A DNA stretch of 64,000 bases from JALOLG01 sp963776935 (GCA_963776935.1 CAVZOP010000012.1:62001-126000), one strand, 5' to 3'; counted from the stretch's first letter, positions 42,021 through 51,272 are shown. The notes: a model not told the origin generated them from the sequence alone. Made by a program: numbers and translations.

Positions 42021-43739
42021 ATGAGAGTCGTCGCCACTGCCGGCCACGTCGATCACGGGAAGTCGTCGCTCGTGCTGGCGCTGACGGGTACCGATCCCGA
42101 TCGCTTCGAGGAGGAGAAGCGGCGCGGGCTGACGATCGATCTCGGCTTCGCCCACACGACGTTGCCGTCGGGCGCCGGCATCAGCTTCATCGACGTCCCC
42201 GGTCATGTGCGGTTCCTGCGCAACATGCTGGCCGGGGTCGGCGGAGTGGATGCCTGCCTGTTCGTGGTCGCCGCGACCGAAGGCTGGAAGCCGCAGTCCG
42301 AGGAGCACCTCCGCATCCTCGAACTGCTCGGGATCCGCCACGGCGTGGTCGCCCTCACCAAGGTCGACCTCGTCGACGGCGAGGGCCGTGAGTTGGCCGT
42401 CATCGACATCGAGGATCACGTCGCCGCCACGTTCCTCGAGCGCGCGCCGGTCGTGGCGGTGTCGGCGACGACCGGCGAGGGCCTCGACGACCTGCGCGCC
42501 GCGCTCGACGAGCTGATCGCCACCACGCCCCAGGCCCACGACCGGGAGCGGCCGCGACTGTGGGTTGACCGGGTGTTCGCCGCCAAGGGCAGCGGCACCG
42601 TCGTCACTGGCACCCTCACCGGCGGCACGCTCACGCGTGATGGCACCGTGACGGTCGAGCCCGGCGGGCGGACAGCCCGGATCCGGTCGATCCAGACCCT
42701 CGGATCGGGGATCGACCGCATCGGTCCCGGCAACCGGGTCGCGTTGAACCTCGCTGGCATCGCCCATGACGACGTCGCTCGCGGTGACGCGATCGTGACG
42801 CCGGCCCGGTGGCTGCCGACCCGGCGCTTCGACGCCACGCTCGAGGTGCTGGCGTCGCTCGATCACGATGTCTCGCGCCGCGGCGCCTATCTCGCCTACA
42901 TCGGTTCGCGCGAGGTCCCCGTGAAGGTGCGCGTCATCGGTTCGGACGCGCTGTCGCCAGGCACGGCCGGCATCGTTCGCCTCCACCTCCCCATCGACCT
43001 GCCGCTGCTCCCCGGTGATCGGTACGTCCTTCGCGAGTCGGGCCGCGACGAAACCGTCGGCGGCGGTGAGGTGCTCGACGTGGCGCCGGTGCGTCCCGCT
43101 TCGAAGGCCGCACCGGATCGTTCCGTCGAACGGGTGATCCACGAACGGGGATGGATCGACGTCACCGAGCTCGAAACGCTGACGGGGACGCAGGTCGAGC
43201 CGACGCTTGGCCGCTGGGCAGTCGCCGGCGCCAGCCTGGATGCGATGGCGGAGCGGCTCCGGACGAGCATCGCCGCATCCGGCCCGGTCGGGCTCGACAT
43301 CGCCACCCTCGACGAGCGACAGCGAGCGGTGCTCGACACGCTCGACGGGATCGTGGTCGAAGGCGGCCACGTTCGCCCCGCCGACGTCGAGGACCCGTTC
43401 GACGACCACCCGTTCCTCGCCATCGTCCGAGCCGGCGGCTACGCGCCCCCGCCGGCTGACGGCGTCGACCGTTCGGAGCTGCGAGAGCTGGTTCGCCGGG
43501 GCCTTGTCGTCGAGCGCGACGGCGTGGTGTTCCACGCCGACACGATCGCCGACGCCGCCGCCGTCGCCGCGGCGCTGCTCGCCGAACACCCCGAGGGCTT
43601 CACCGTCGCTCAGTTCCGTGACGCCACCGGAGCGAGCCGCAAGTACACGCTGCCGCTCGTCGCCGAGCTCGACGCCAGAGCGATCACCCGGCGGCGCGGT
43701 GACCTGCGGATCGGCGGACCCCAGCTGCCCGGACAGTGA
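42021..43739 (+). CDS. selB: Selenocysteine-specific elongation factor SelB
   Basis: 572 residues. GTPase domain with G1 AGHVDHGKSS, G3 DVPGHVRFL and G4 LTKVDLVD; domain II follows with the GSGTVVTGTL signature of EF-Tu-like factors. The C-terminal 200 residues are the winged-helix repeats that bind the SECIS hairpin (VGLDIATLD, GFTVAQFRDATGASRKYTLPL). Delivers Sec-tRNA(Sec) to in-frame UGA codons. ATG 42021; no clear ribosome site. selA lies upstream; neither selC nor selD is in this window. Confidence 0.92.
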   Translation: MRVVATAGHVDHGKSSLVLALTGTDPDRFEEEKRRGLTIDLGFAHTTLPSGAGISFIDVPGHVRFLRNMLAGVGGVDACLFVVAATEGWKPQSEEHLRILELLGIRHGVVALTKVDLVDGEGRELAVIDIEDHVAATFLERAPVVAVSATTGEGLDDLRAALDELIATTPQAHDRERPRLWVDRVFAAKGSGTVVTGTLTGGTLTRDGTVTVEPGGRTARIRSIQTLGSGIDRIGPGNRVALNLAGIAHDDVARGDAIVTPARWLPTRRFDATLEVLASLDHDVSRRGAYLAYIGSREVPVKVRVIGSDALSPGTAGIVRLHLPIDLPLLPGDRYVLRESGRDETVGGGEVLDVAPVRPASKAAPDRSVERVIHERGWIDVTELETLTGTQVEPTLGRWAVAGASLDAMAERLRTSIAASGPVGLDIATLDERQRAVLDTLDGIVVEGGHVRPADVEDPFDDHPFLAIVRAGGYAPPPADGVDRSELRELVRRGLVVERDGVVFHADTIADAAAVAAALLAEHPEGFTVAQFRDATGASRKYTLPLVAELDARAITRRRGDLRIGGPQLPGQ

Positions 43740-43754
43740 GTCCGACGGTCGGCG

Positions 43755-45098
43755 TCAGGACTTGTGGCGCGCCTCGCGGTAGTCCCTGGCCGCTCCGTCC
43801 AGCGGTTCGACCTCGAGCGTGACGCCGTCGATGGCGGTGACTCGGATCTGGTCGCCGCGGTCGACCGGGGTGGCGCGGTTGGTCCGGGCCCGCCAGCGCG
43901 CATCGCGCACCTCGACGACACCATCCGGATCGACCCGTTCGACCACCGAGCCGATCTCACCGATCATCCATTCCCGCCCGATGGTCGGTGTCGCGAAGCG
44001 GGTCCGCACCATCGACGGCATGCCGACGATGAACGTCAGCATGATCCCGCCCACGCCGGCGATCAGCGTGATCCACGACGGCCGGAGCGACGCCCCCGGG
44101 AGCGGCTCGAACAGGTACCAGCTCCCGACGATCGTCAGCATCACGCCGATGCCCGTCCAGATGCGGGGCAATCCGACCTGCACATCGACGGCGAAGGCGA
44201 CCATCGCGGCGAGGATCAGCCCGACCGCCCAGCCGCGAGTTGGAAGCTCGGCCAGGCCGTAGGCGGCGAGGATCGTTGCAACTGCACCGACCACGCCGGC
44301 GATGCCGACGCCGGCCGTGTAGAACTCGAACACGATCAGCGACAGCCCGACGAGCAGCAGCAGGTAGGCGACGGCAGGGCTGGCGACGGTGTGGAACAGC
44401 TGCTCGACGAGACCCAGCTTCGAGAAGCGGGTGATCGCGATCGTGTCGCGTTGGACGGTCCCGTCGTCGGTCACGACCTCGGTCGTCGTGTCGAGCACGA
44501 CCCCGTCCTCCTCGTACCCGTCGAGCGCGTCGAGCATGTTGGGGATGGTGGCGATCCCTTCGTCGGACACGCGCTGCTTGAAGACGTCGAGGCTGCGGGC
44601 CTCGGAGAGCCCGAGCGACGCGTTGCGCAAGGAGTCGGCAGCGATCCCGAAGTCGATCGTGGCATCGGCCAGCTCGAGCGGCGGGCCCGTGAATCCGACC
44701 CGCGCCCCCGGCGCCATGCCGGTGACGTCGGCGACGGCGAGGATCTGGGCCGGCGTGCCGTACAGCCGGGCGGCGCCCGCCGGCCCGACCCACACGCCGA
44801 TCGGCAATGGGGCGTCGGCGATCCGCTGCAGCAGGTCCGCCATCACGTCGTCGTCGACGACAGCGCCGCGCGAGTTGACCTGGAGCACGAGCGCCTGGGC
44901 GCCCTGCTCGTCGGACCGTTCGATCGCGTCGCCGATCTCGCCGACGATGATGTCGTCGAACAGCCCGCTGACCTGCAGCACGTCGACCGGACCGACGTCG
45001 TTGTCGTCCTGCGCCCCGGCCCCACCTGTGGCTGACAACGCCGACAACGCCGCGGCCAGGGCCGTCCCGACGAGAAGGCCGGTCAGTAGTCTGCGCAA
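43755..45098 (-). CDS. NfeD-like membrane protein with degenerate ClpP-type protease domain
   Basis: 447 residues: signal peptide (1-30), an extracytoplasmic ClpP/SppA-like domain, four membrane helices (about 240-360) and a C-terminal OB-fold NfeD domain (GEIGSVVERVDPDGVVEV). In active NfeD proteases the nucleophile Ser sits in a GARAASAG-type stretch after the oxyanion Gly; here the corresponding part reads PAGAARLYGTPAQI, with no Ser, so catalysis is doubtful. Start: TTG 45098, because GGAGG (45104-45108) stands 5 nt before it; an ATG at 45131 would overlap the divergent arsA start. NfeD proteins work with SPFH/flotillin proteins; none is visible here. Confidence 0.82.
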   Translation of the reverse strand: MRRLLTGLLVGTALAAALSALSATGGAGAQDDNDVGPVDVLQVSGLFDDIIVGEIGDAIERSDEQGAQALVLQVNSRGAVVDDDVMADLLQRIADAPLPIGVWVGPAGAARLYGTPAQILAVADVTGMAPGARVGFTGPPLELADATIDFGIAADSLRNASLGLSEARSLDVFKQRVSDEGIATIPNMLDALDGYEEDGVVLDTTTEVVTDDGTVQRDTIAITRFSKLGLVEQLFHTVASPAVAYLLLLVGLSLIVFEFYTAGVGIAGVVGAVATILAAYGLAELPTRGWAVGLILAAMVAFAVDVQVGLPRIWTGIGVMLTIVGSWYLFEPLPGASLRPSWITLIAGVGGIMLTFIVGMPSMVRTRFATPTIGREWMIGEIGSVVERVDPDGVVEVRDARWRARTNRATPVDRGDQIRVTAIDGVTLEVEPLDGAARDYREARHKS

Positions 45099-45123
45099 GG
45101 GTGCCTCCGGAGAGCGGTAGTCA

Positions 45124-46010
45124 ATGAGCAATCAGGCGGCCGATCCGTTGCCGTCGCTGATCGCCGCCAATGTCGTGGTGGTGGCTGGCAAGGGGGGTGT
45201 CGGCAAGACCACGGTAACGGCTGTACTGGCGCGCGCCGCAGCAGACTCGGGCTTGCGCGTGCTCGTCATCGAGCTCGACGGCAAGCCGGTGCTCAACTCG
45301 CTCGTGCCCGGCATCGAGGTCCGTTCGATCTCGGCCAGCGACGCCCTCGCCGAGTACCTCCGCGACCACGGCTTCACGCGCGTCGCCAAGCGGCTGGCGT
45401 CGACTGGGGTCATCGACGTCATCAGCACCGCCGCGCCTGGAATCGACGACATCGTCGTGCTCGGCAAGATCAAACAGCTCGAGCGGTCCGGCCAGTGGGA
45501 CCTGATCGTGGTCGACGGGCCGGCCGCCGGGCACGCGATCACGTTCCTCACGTCGGCGAAGGGAATGCTCGACTCCGTTCGCGGCGGTCCGGTCTACGCC
45601 CAGGCCAACGACGTCATGGAGCTGCTGGGCGACCCCGAGCGCTGCCAGGTCGTGCTCGTGACCCTTCCCGAGACGACACCCGTCAACGAGGTGATCGAGA
45701 CGACTGCCACGCTCGCCGAGCGGGTGGGCGTCAGGCTCGGCCCGGTCGTGATCAACGCCGTCGACGCGCGAACGGATGTTCCGGATCCGTCGTCGCTGAA
45801 GCTCGGACGCAGTTCCGACGCCACCGCGCTGCGCTCGGCGGCTGTGTTCAGGCGCGCCCGCCGGTCGATGCAGGACGGCGAGATCGCCCGCCTCCGGCAG
45901 TCGATCACGACGCCGGTCGTCGAGCTCTTGTCGTTGCCGGTCGCCGGGCTCGACGCCGACGACGTCCGTGTGCTCGCAGCTTCCCTGGCCACGGCGGGGA
46001 CGCCGCGTGA
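45124..46010 (+). CDS. ArsA/Get3-like ATPase (first of pair), C-terminal frame slip near 45996
   Basis: About 295 residues. P-loop AGKGGVGKTTVTAVLA (deviant Walker A with signature Lys), then VVDGPAAGH in the switch-II-like region, typical of the ArsA/Get3 branch found as tandem pairs in actinobacteria (as Rv3679/Rv3680). As it stands the frame reads through into the next gene and would end at 46251. Adding one G to the GGGG run at 45996-45999 gives a natural end LATAGDAA, whose TGA overlaps the GTG of the partner (GTGA). Probably a sequence error. Confidence 0.75.
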
Positions 46011-47117
46011 GCACCCTCGATCGCCCGCTCCGCGGTGCGACCGTCGTCGTGTGTTGTGGCTCCGGCGGAGTCGGCAAGACGACGGTCGCGGCCGTGATCG
46101 GCATCGAGCTGGCGGCGGCGCGACCAACGGGTCGTCGTCGTCACGATCGATCCGGCGCGCCGTCTGGCCGACGCCCTCGGTCTGGCCGACGGGCTGGCGG
46201 CCGAGCCGCAACGGATCGACCTCGACGTGCCCGGCGAGCTGTGGGCGATGATGCTCGACACCGAGGTGATGTTCGACCGGGTCGTGCGCGCCAACGCGGC
46301 GAGTGCCGAGCAGGCCGACCGGATCGTGCAGAACCGCTTCTTCCGCAACATGGCGGGAGCCCTCAGTGGTACGCAGGAGTACATGGCGTCAGAAGCGCTG
46401 CACCAGCTCCACGGCGACGATCGGTTCGACGTCGTGGTCGTCGACACCCCGCCCAGCCGCCACGCCCTCGATTTCCTCGAGGCGCCGGGCGTGCTCGCGC
46501 GGTTCCTCGACCACAGGGTGTTCAAGCTGCTGATGTTGCCGACGCGCAGCGGGCTCCGGGTGCTGAACACCGCCGCCCAGCCGATCCTGCGGGCGATCGG
46601 ACGGATCGTCGGGTCGGAGGTGCTCGCCGACGCGGTGGCGTTCTTCCAGGCGTTCGCCGGGATGGAGGTCGGGTTTCGCGACCGAGCCGCCTCGGTGATG
46701 ACCCTGTTGGTCTCGCCGCAGACCCGCTATGTCCTCGTGGCCGCGCCGCGACACGACACCGTCGCCGAGGCGGTGTGGTTCGCCGACCAGCTCCGCGCCC
46801 GCGGGATCGGGGTGTCGGCGGCCGTGGTCAACCGGGCCCACCCCCGATTCGGTTCGGGGACCGCGGCCGAGGCCGCCAAGCGGGCGACGGCCGAGGACGA
46901 TCCGGCGATTGCTGCCCTGTGGGCCAACCTCGCCGAGCTGCGCACCATCGCCGAACGCGAGCACGAGGCGGTGGCGCCACTCGACGATCGCCTCGACGGG
47001 GCGCCGCTGGTCGAGGTGCCGCTGCTGTCCGGCGACGTCCACGACCTCGAGGGCCTGATCGACATCGGCACCCACCTGTTCAAGAGACGTTCGGTGCCGG
47101 CACCGGGGCGCAGGTAA
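46007..47117 (+). CDS. ArsA/Get3-like ATPase (second of pair), frameshift near 46130
   Basis: About 370 residues when repaired. Frame 1 from GTG 46007 reads TVVVCCGSGGVGKTTVAAVIG with the P-loop. After LAAARPT at 46129-46130 one extra base (in CGGG) moves the reading; the next frame continues VVVVTIDPARRLADALGL, then VVVDTPPSRHALDFLEAP and a C-terminal Ala-rich domain to 47117. Both halves are needed for function: the second half alone (from ATG 46227) would lack the P-loop. Its partner is upstream; such pairs form heterodimers in mycobacteria. Anion transport should not be assumed. Confidence 0.75.
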
Positions 47118-47120
47118 CGT
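47115..47120 (+). promoter_or_regulatory. -10 box of leaderless receiver-domain gene
   Basis: TAACGT, 7 nt before GTG 47128; it overlaps the stop of the preceding gene. Confidence 0.35.
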
Positions 47121-47127
47121 CGGCGGC

Positions 47128-47577
47128 GTGCACATCCTGCTCGCCACCGATGCCGACTGGATCGTCGACGAGGTCACGGCCGCGCTCAGTGGACCCGACA
47201 CCAACTTCACCGTGTGCCGCGAGGGCCGGGTCGTGGTCGACGTCGTCGCCGAGCGCGAGCCCGACCTGGCGATCCTCGACCTGCAGGTCGGTTCGAAGGG
47301 CGGGATGGCCATCACGATGGCGCTGCGACTCGACGAGTCGGCCGGGATGCTCCCCCATGTCCCGGTGATCATGCTGCTCGACCGCCGCGCCGACGTCTTC
47401 CTCGCCCGCCGTTCGGGGGCCGACGGCTGGCTCATCAAGCCCCTCGACCCGCTGCGGATCGAACGCGCGGTGGCTGCCGTCCTGGCCGGTCACCCCTACT
47501 TCGAGGGCGTCACGGTTCCGACGTCGGACCTACCCGAAGTGGAAGTCGGCGCGGGGGAACCGGCACCCGCCGGGTAG
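47128..47577 (+). CDS. CheY-like receiver domain protein
   Basis: 149 residues, a stand-alone receiver. Acidic pocket residues near the N-terminus (TDADW), phospho-acceptor Asp in LAILDLQV, and Lys in WLIKPLDPLRIERAV with a preceding conserved Ala/Ser stretch (FLARRSGADG). No output domain; the tail EVEVGAGEPAPAG is disordered. GTG start, leaderless. No sensor kinase is near, so its signal is unknown. Separate from the OmpR-type GlnR at 30496. Confidence 0.82.
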   Translation: MHILLATDADWIVDEVTAALSGPDTNFTVCREGRVVVDVVAEREPDLAILDLQVGSKGGMAITMALRLDESAGMLPHVPVIMLLDRRADVFLARRSGADGWLIKPLDPLRIERAVAAVLAGHPYFEGVTVPTSDLPEVEVGAGEPAPAG

Positions 47578-47593
47578 GCTTGCCGCCCGGCTA

Positions 47594-47671
47594 CGGGGTG
47601 TAGCGCAGCTTGGTTAGCGCGCCACGTTCGGGACGTGGAGGCCGGGAGTTCAAATCTCCCCACCCCGACCA
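47594..47671 (+). tRNA. tRNA-Pro (anticodon CGG)
   Basis: Acceptor arms CGGGGTG and CACCCCG pair fully. Anticodon stem CCACG/CGTGG encloses loop TTCGGGA, giving anticodon CGG (proline CCG codons, common in this GC-rich genome). The T-arm has TTCAAAT and an encoded 3' CCA follows the discriminator A. Confidence 0.96.
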
Positions 47672-47686
47672 GTATCCAACGGCGGG

Positions 47687-47692
47687 TACCGT
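47687..47692 (+). promoter_or_regulatory. -10 box of leaderless MazG-like gene
   Basis: TACCGT, 6 nt before GTG 47699. Confidence 0.4.
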
Positions 47693-47698
47693 TCCGAC

Positions 47699-47982
47699 GT
47701 GGAACTCGCCGCCTTGCAGGACGTCATCGAGCGCACGTTCGGCGAGCGCGACCGGGCGCGTGGGATACCGTCGACGGTCGCCTGGTTGGCCGAGGAGCTC
47801 GGTGAGCTGGCGCAGGCGGTGCGCAAGGGCACCCCGGCGGAGCAGGAGCACGAGCTGGCCGACGTGCTGGCGTGGGTGGCGACGCTGGCCAACCAGCTCG
47901 GCATCGACCTGACAGCCGCCGTCGACCGCTACCGCGACGGCTGCCCGCGCTGCGCCGCGCTCCCTGCGCGTGCCCGACCTAG
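47699..47982 (+). CDS. MazG-like nucleotide pyrophosphohydrolase with C-terminal frameshift
   Basis: About 94 residues in the repaired reading. MazG Mg-binding motif EExxE...ExxD is seen as LAEELGELAQAVRKG and ELADVLAWVATLANQLGIDL. After GCPRCAAL, as written, the frame stays open far into the convergent asd gene (to 48349). One extra C in the CCC run at 47962-47964 restores PCACPT then TAG at 47980-47982, giving the CPxC...CxC end of this branch of the family. Likely an error. Cleaves NTPs to NMP and PPi in house-cleaning. Confidence 0.78.
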
Positions 47983-48081
47983 CGCCCAGGTCGGTTTGGG
48001 CGGTCAATCGTTTCGGGTCCAGCAACGAATGGCCACCCAGAGCGGGATCGAGCGCAGCGGATCGAACTCCGGCTGGCGGAT
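47983..48081. other. Convergent intergenic region, no feature seen
   Basis: 99 bp between the MazG-like gene and asd. No gene, hairpin with T-tract or repeat was identified. Confidence 0.5.
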
Positions 48082-49104
48082 TCAGCCCAGCAGCAGCTCG
48101 GCGATCTGGACGGCGTTGAGGGCGGCGCCCTTGCGGAGGTTGTCGTTGCTGACGAACAGGGCCAGGCCGCGGCCGTCGGGGACGCCGGGGTCGGTGCGGA
48201 CGCGGCCAACGAAGCACGGGTCCTTGCCGGCCGCGTCGAGCGGGGTCGGGATGTCGACGACGACGACTCCGGGGGCCGCGGCGAGCAGCTCGAGGGCTCG
48301 CTCGACCGACAGCGGGCGGGCGAACTCGGCGTTGAGCGACAGCGAGTGACCCGTGTACACCGGCACCCGCACGCACGTCCCCGACACCGCCAGGTCGGGG
48401 ATGTCGAGGATCTTGCGGCTCTCGTTGCGCAGCTTCTGCTCCTCGTCGGTCTCGAACTGGCCGTCGTCGACGATCTTGCCGGCGAACGGCAGCACGTTGA
48501 AGGCGATCGGGCGGGCGAACTTCTCGGGCGCCGGAAACGTGATCGCCGAACCGTCGTGGGTCAGCTCGGCGGCGCGATCGGTGACCTGACGGGCCTGCTT
48601 GTCGAGCTCGTCGACGCCGTTGAGACCAGCACCCGACACGGCCTGGTAGGTGCTGGCGATCAGCCGCACCAGCCCGGCTTCGTCGTGGAGCGGCTTCAGC
48701 ACGGGCATCGCCGCCATCGTCGTGCAGTTGGGGTTGGCGATGATCCCTTTCGTCGCGTTGTGGATCTCGCCGGGGTTGACCTCGCTGACGATGAGTGGCA
48801 CGTCGGGGTCCATCCGCCACGCCGACGAGTTGTCGATCACGATGACGCCGGCGGCCGCGAACCGTGGCGCCAGCTCGCGGGACGACGCCGCGCCCGACGA
48901 GAACAGGGCGATGTCGAGACCGGTGGGATCGGCGATCGAAGCGTCCTCGACCGTGATCTCGTCGCCCTTCCACGGCAACGTGGTCCCGGCCGACCGGGCA
49001 GATGCGAAGTACCGCATCTCGCTGACCGGGAACTCGCGTTCCGCGAGGAGCCGGCGCATCACCCCGCCGACTTGACCTGTTGCTCCAACGACACCAATTC
49101 TCAT
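48082..49104 (-). CDS. asd: Aspartate-semialdehyde dehydrogenase
   Basis: 340 residues. N-terminal NADP-binding GVVGATGQVGGVMRRLL, the active-site Cys in IANPNCTTMAAMPVLKPL, and the His in VYTGHSLSLNAEF are characteristic of Asd. It makes aspartate-semialdehyde, the branch point to lysine/diaminopimelate, methionine and threonine. ATG at 49104 with a TAGCCT box (49111-49116) 6 nt upstream. Aspartate kinase, the preceding enzyme, is encoded two genes away on the same strand; a methyltransferase gene lies between. Confidence 0.95.
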   Translation of the reverse strand: MRIGVVGATGQVGGVMRRLLAEREFPVSEMRYFASARSAGTTLPWKGDEITVEDASIADPTGLDIALFSSGAASSRELAPRFAAAGVIVIDNSSAWRMDPDVPLIVSEVNPGEIHNATKGIIANPNCTTMAAMPVLKPLHDEAGLVRLIASTYQAVSGAGLNGVDELDKQARQVTDRAAELTHDGSAITFPAPEKFARPIAFNVLPFAGKIVDDGQFETDEEQKLRNESRKILDIPDLAVSGTCVRVPVYTGHSLSLNAEFARPLSVERALELLAAAPGVVVVDIPTPLDAAGKDPCFVGRVRTDPGVPDGRGLALFVSNDNLRKGAALNAVQIAELLLG

Positions 49105-49110
49105 GCGCTC

Positions 49111-49116
49111 AGGCTA
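49111..49116 (-). promoter_or_regulatory. -10 box of leaderless asd
   Basis: TAGCCT on the minus strand, 6 nt before the ATG at 49104; it falls at the last codons of the methyltransferase gene. Confidence 0.45.
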
Positions 49117-49935
49117 TGCGCGCGCGACGAGCCACCAGTGATGGGGGTTGATGCCGTCGAACGTGCCGATCTCGGCGCCCGTACCGAACACGTTGCTGCG
49201 CGGGTGGCGCCAGATCTTGACGTCGGTGAGCACGGCAGGGAGCGATCGGATGACGGCATCGGGCTGGAGTCGGTTGGCCTGCCACGCCAAGCGGGCGATC
49301 GTCCTGCGCTGCGACAGCCACCGCCCGAAGCGTGGGATGCGGAGCAGGCTGCGGATGAGCGCCCCGGTCGGCAGGAGCAGCACGTCGGCGTTCGAGCGGG
49401 AACGGAAGTTGAGGGCGATGTGACCGCCGGCGCGGACGACGCGCACCGACTCACTGGCGAGCTCGAGCGCATCGTCGATCTCGCAGTGCTGGAGCGTGAT
49501 GTAGCTGAAGGCCAGGTCGGCGACGTCGGTCGGCACGTCGAGCGATCGCCCGTCGGCGACCTCGATCGTGCGGAGCCGGTCGACCTTGCCGAACCGGGCG
49601 ACGGTCTCGCGGCAGCGTTCGAGGAAGCCGGCGTCGAGGTCGCAGGCGTACACCGTCGTGAACTCGCGCGTGAACGCGCACGTCATGCGGCCGATCCCGC
49701 AGCCGATCTCGACGACGGTGCGCTCGTCGGTGCCGTTCGAGCGCAGCCCGAACACGTCGAGGTAGGCGAACACCTCGTTGTCGCCGGTCGCGACGAACTC
49801 GTCGATGGTGAGCTGCGAGCCGGTCTCGTTGTTGAACACCCACCCGGTCTGCCGGATGACCTCGTCGGCGCTCGCGTACTGCTCGCTGACGCGCCCCGCT
49901 GTCTTCCAGGGGATCAGCTGGAGGCGGCGGCCCAT
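49114..49935 (-). CDS. SAM-dependent class I methyltransferase
   Basis: 273 residues. Motif I VVEIGCGIGRMTCAF, motif II-like VYACDLDAGFL and post-motif LQHCEIDDAL show a Rossmann-like methyltransferase. The substrate is not recognisable; the C-terminus ends with PHHWWLVARA. Start at ATG 49935, giving MGRRLQLIPWK; the longer open frame from 51030 is a shadow of lysC. A weak CACAAT box precedes the ATG by 6 nt. Located between lysC and asd without clear link to their pathway. Confidence 0.8.
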   Translation of the reverse strand: MGRRLQLIPWKTAGRVSEQYASADEVIRQTGWVFNNETGSQLTIDEFVATGDNEVFAYLDVFGLRSNGTDERTVVEIGCGIGRMTCAFTREFTTVYACDLDAGFLERCRETVARFGKVDRLRTIEVADGRSLDVPTDVADLAFSYITLQHCEIDDALELASESVRVVRAGGHIALNFRSRSNADVLLLPTGALIRSLLRIPRFGRWLSQRRTIARLAWQANRLQPDAVIRSLPAVLTDVKIWRHPRSNVFGTGAEIGTFDGINPHHWWLVARA

Positions 49936-50021
49936 CGAGAGATTGTGCCAGACGTCCCACCGATTCGACACTCGCGCGGTCCGCCACGCGGAACCGCTGC
50001 TGCGTCCGCTTTCGTGTCCGC

Positions 50022-51272
50022 CTACTGGCGTTCCGGCAGCGGCGCGGTGTACGCCTGCCCGCTGTCGAGTCCGAACGCCGTGTGGAGCGCGCGGGCGGCG
50101 CGTTCGAGGTCGCGTGTCGCGACCACGACCGAGATCCGGATCGTCGACGTCGAGATCATCTCGATGTTGACGTCTTCGTCGGCGAGGGTGCGGAACATCT
50201 TGGCGGCGATGCCGGGCGACGTCTTCATCCCGGCCCCGACGAGCGACACCTTGGCGATGTCGGCGTCGTGGTTGACGCCGGTCGCACCGATCTCGCCGGC
50301 GACGCGCTTCACGATCGATTCCGAGACCCCCATGTCGGAGATGGGCACCGTGAAGCTGATGTCGGTGGTGCCCTCCGTCGACGTGTTCTGCACGATCATG
50401 TCGACGTTGACGTTCGCCGCCGCGAGCGGCTCGAACAGCGCGGCCGAAACGCCCGGTTGGTCGGGCACACCGAGCACCGTGACCTTGGCCTCGCTGACGT
50501 CGGTCACGACGCCGGAGATGATCGGGTCTTCCATCGCAGGCTCCTCGAAGGTGACCCACGTTCCGGGCTCCCAGGTGAAGCTGGAGCGGACGTGGATGGG
50601 GACGTTGTGGTTGCGGGCGAACTCGACCGAGCGCAAGGCGAGCACCTTCGAGCCGGAGCCGGCCATCTCGAGCATCTCGTCGAAGTTGACCCTGGCGAGC
50701 TTGCGGGCCTGGGGCACGATGCGCGGGTCGGCCGAGAAGACGCCGGTCACGTCGGTGTAGATCTCGCACGCGTCGGCGCCGAGTGTCGCCGCAAGTGCCA
50801 CCGCGGTCGTGTCGGTGCCCCCGCGCCCGAGCGTCGTGATCTCGTTTTCGATCGAGACGCCCTGGAAGCCGGCGACGACGCAGACCTTGCCGAGGGCGAG
50901 CGCCTCGCGAACGCGGTCGCCTTTGACCTCGAGGATCTTGGCCTTGCCGTGGGCGGTGTCGGTGATGATCCCGACCTGGCTGCCGGTGAAGCTCTTGGCA
51001 TCGATGCCGATGTCGGCGAGCGCCATGCACAGCAGTGCCATCGTCACCCGTTCGCCAGTAGTCAGCAGCATGTCCATCTCGCGACCCGGCAAGGCCTTCG
51101 AGACGTCGCTGGCGAGCTTGATCAGGTTGTCGGTCGCCTTTCCCATCGCCGACACCGCGACCACGACGTCGTTGCCGTGTCGCCGCGTGAACGCCACGTG
51201 CTCGGCGACCGCCCGTATCCGGTCAGGATCGGCGACCGACGTGCCACCGAACTTCTGGACGATGAGGGCCAC
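50022..51272 (-). CDS. lysC: Aspartate kinase
   Basis: 416 residues. Kinase motif VQKFGGTSVADPDRI, TTGERVTMALL, GRGGTDTTAVALAA and two C-terminal ACT domains (VTVLGVPDQPGVSAAL; VSLVGAGMKTSPGIAA), the normal single-polypeptide arrangement and length for actinobacterial aspartokinases. It phosphorylates aspartate; the ACT domains suggest feedback control by lysine or threonine. The GTG at 51272 (VALIVQKFGG) fits family starts; GTG 51281 is three codons longer. Same strand as asd. Confidence 0.93.
   Translation of the reverse strand: MALIVQKFGGTSVADPDRIRAVAEHVAFTRRHGNDVVVAVSAMGKATDNLIKLASDVSKALPGREMDMLLTTGERVTMALLCMALADIGIDAKSFTGSQVGIITDTAHGKAKILEVKGDRVREALALGKVCVVAGFQGVSIENEITTLGRGGTDTTAVALAATLGADACEIYTDVTGVFSADPRIVPQARKLARVNFDEMLEMAGSGSKVLALRSVEFARNHNVPIHVRSSFTWEPGTWVTFEEPAMEDPIISGVVTDVSEAKVTVLGVPDQPGVSAALFEPLAAANVNVDMIVQNTSTEGTTDISFTVPISDMGVSESIVKRVAGEIGATGVNHDADIAKVSLVGAGMKTSPGIAAKMFRTLADEDVNIEMISTSTIRISVVVATRDLERAARALHTAFGLDSGQAYTAPLPERQ

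Noticed and set aside
37234..43754. A selC (tRNA-Sec) gene close to selAB
   Set aside because: No long-arm tRNA with a TCA anticodon was found in the gaps between 37.2 and 43.8 kb.
45968..47368. Open frame 45968-47368 as one large protein
   Set aside because: It joins the P-loop start of the second ArsA-like gene to an Arg-rich shadow; the true continuation is in another frame.
47699..48349. MazG-like protein of 216 residues
   Set aside because: Residues after GCPRCAAL run antisense to asd and have no MazG features; a missing C explains the lost stop.
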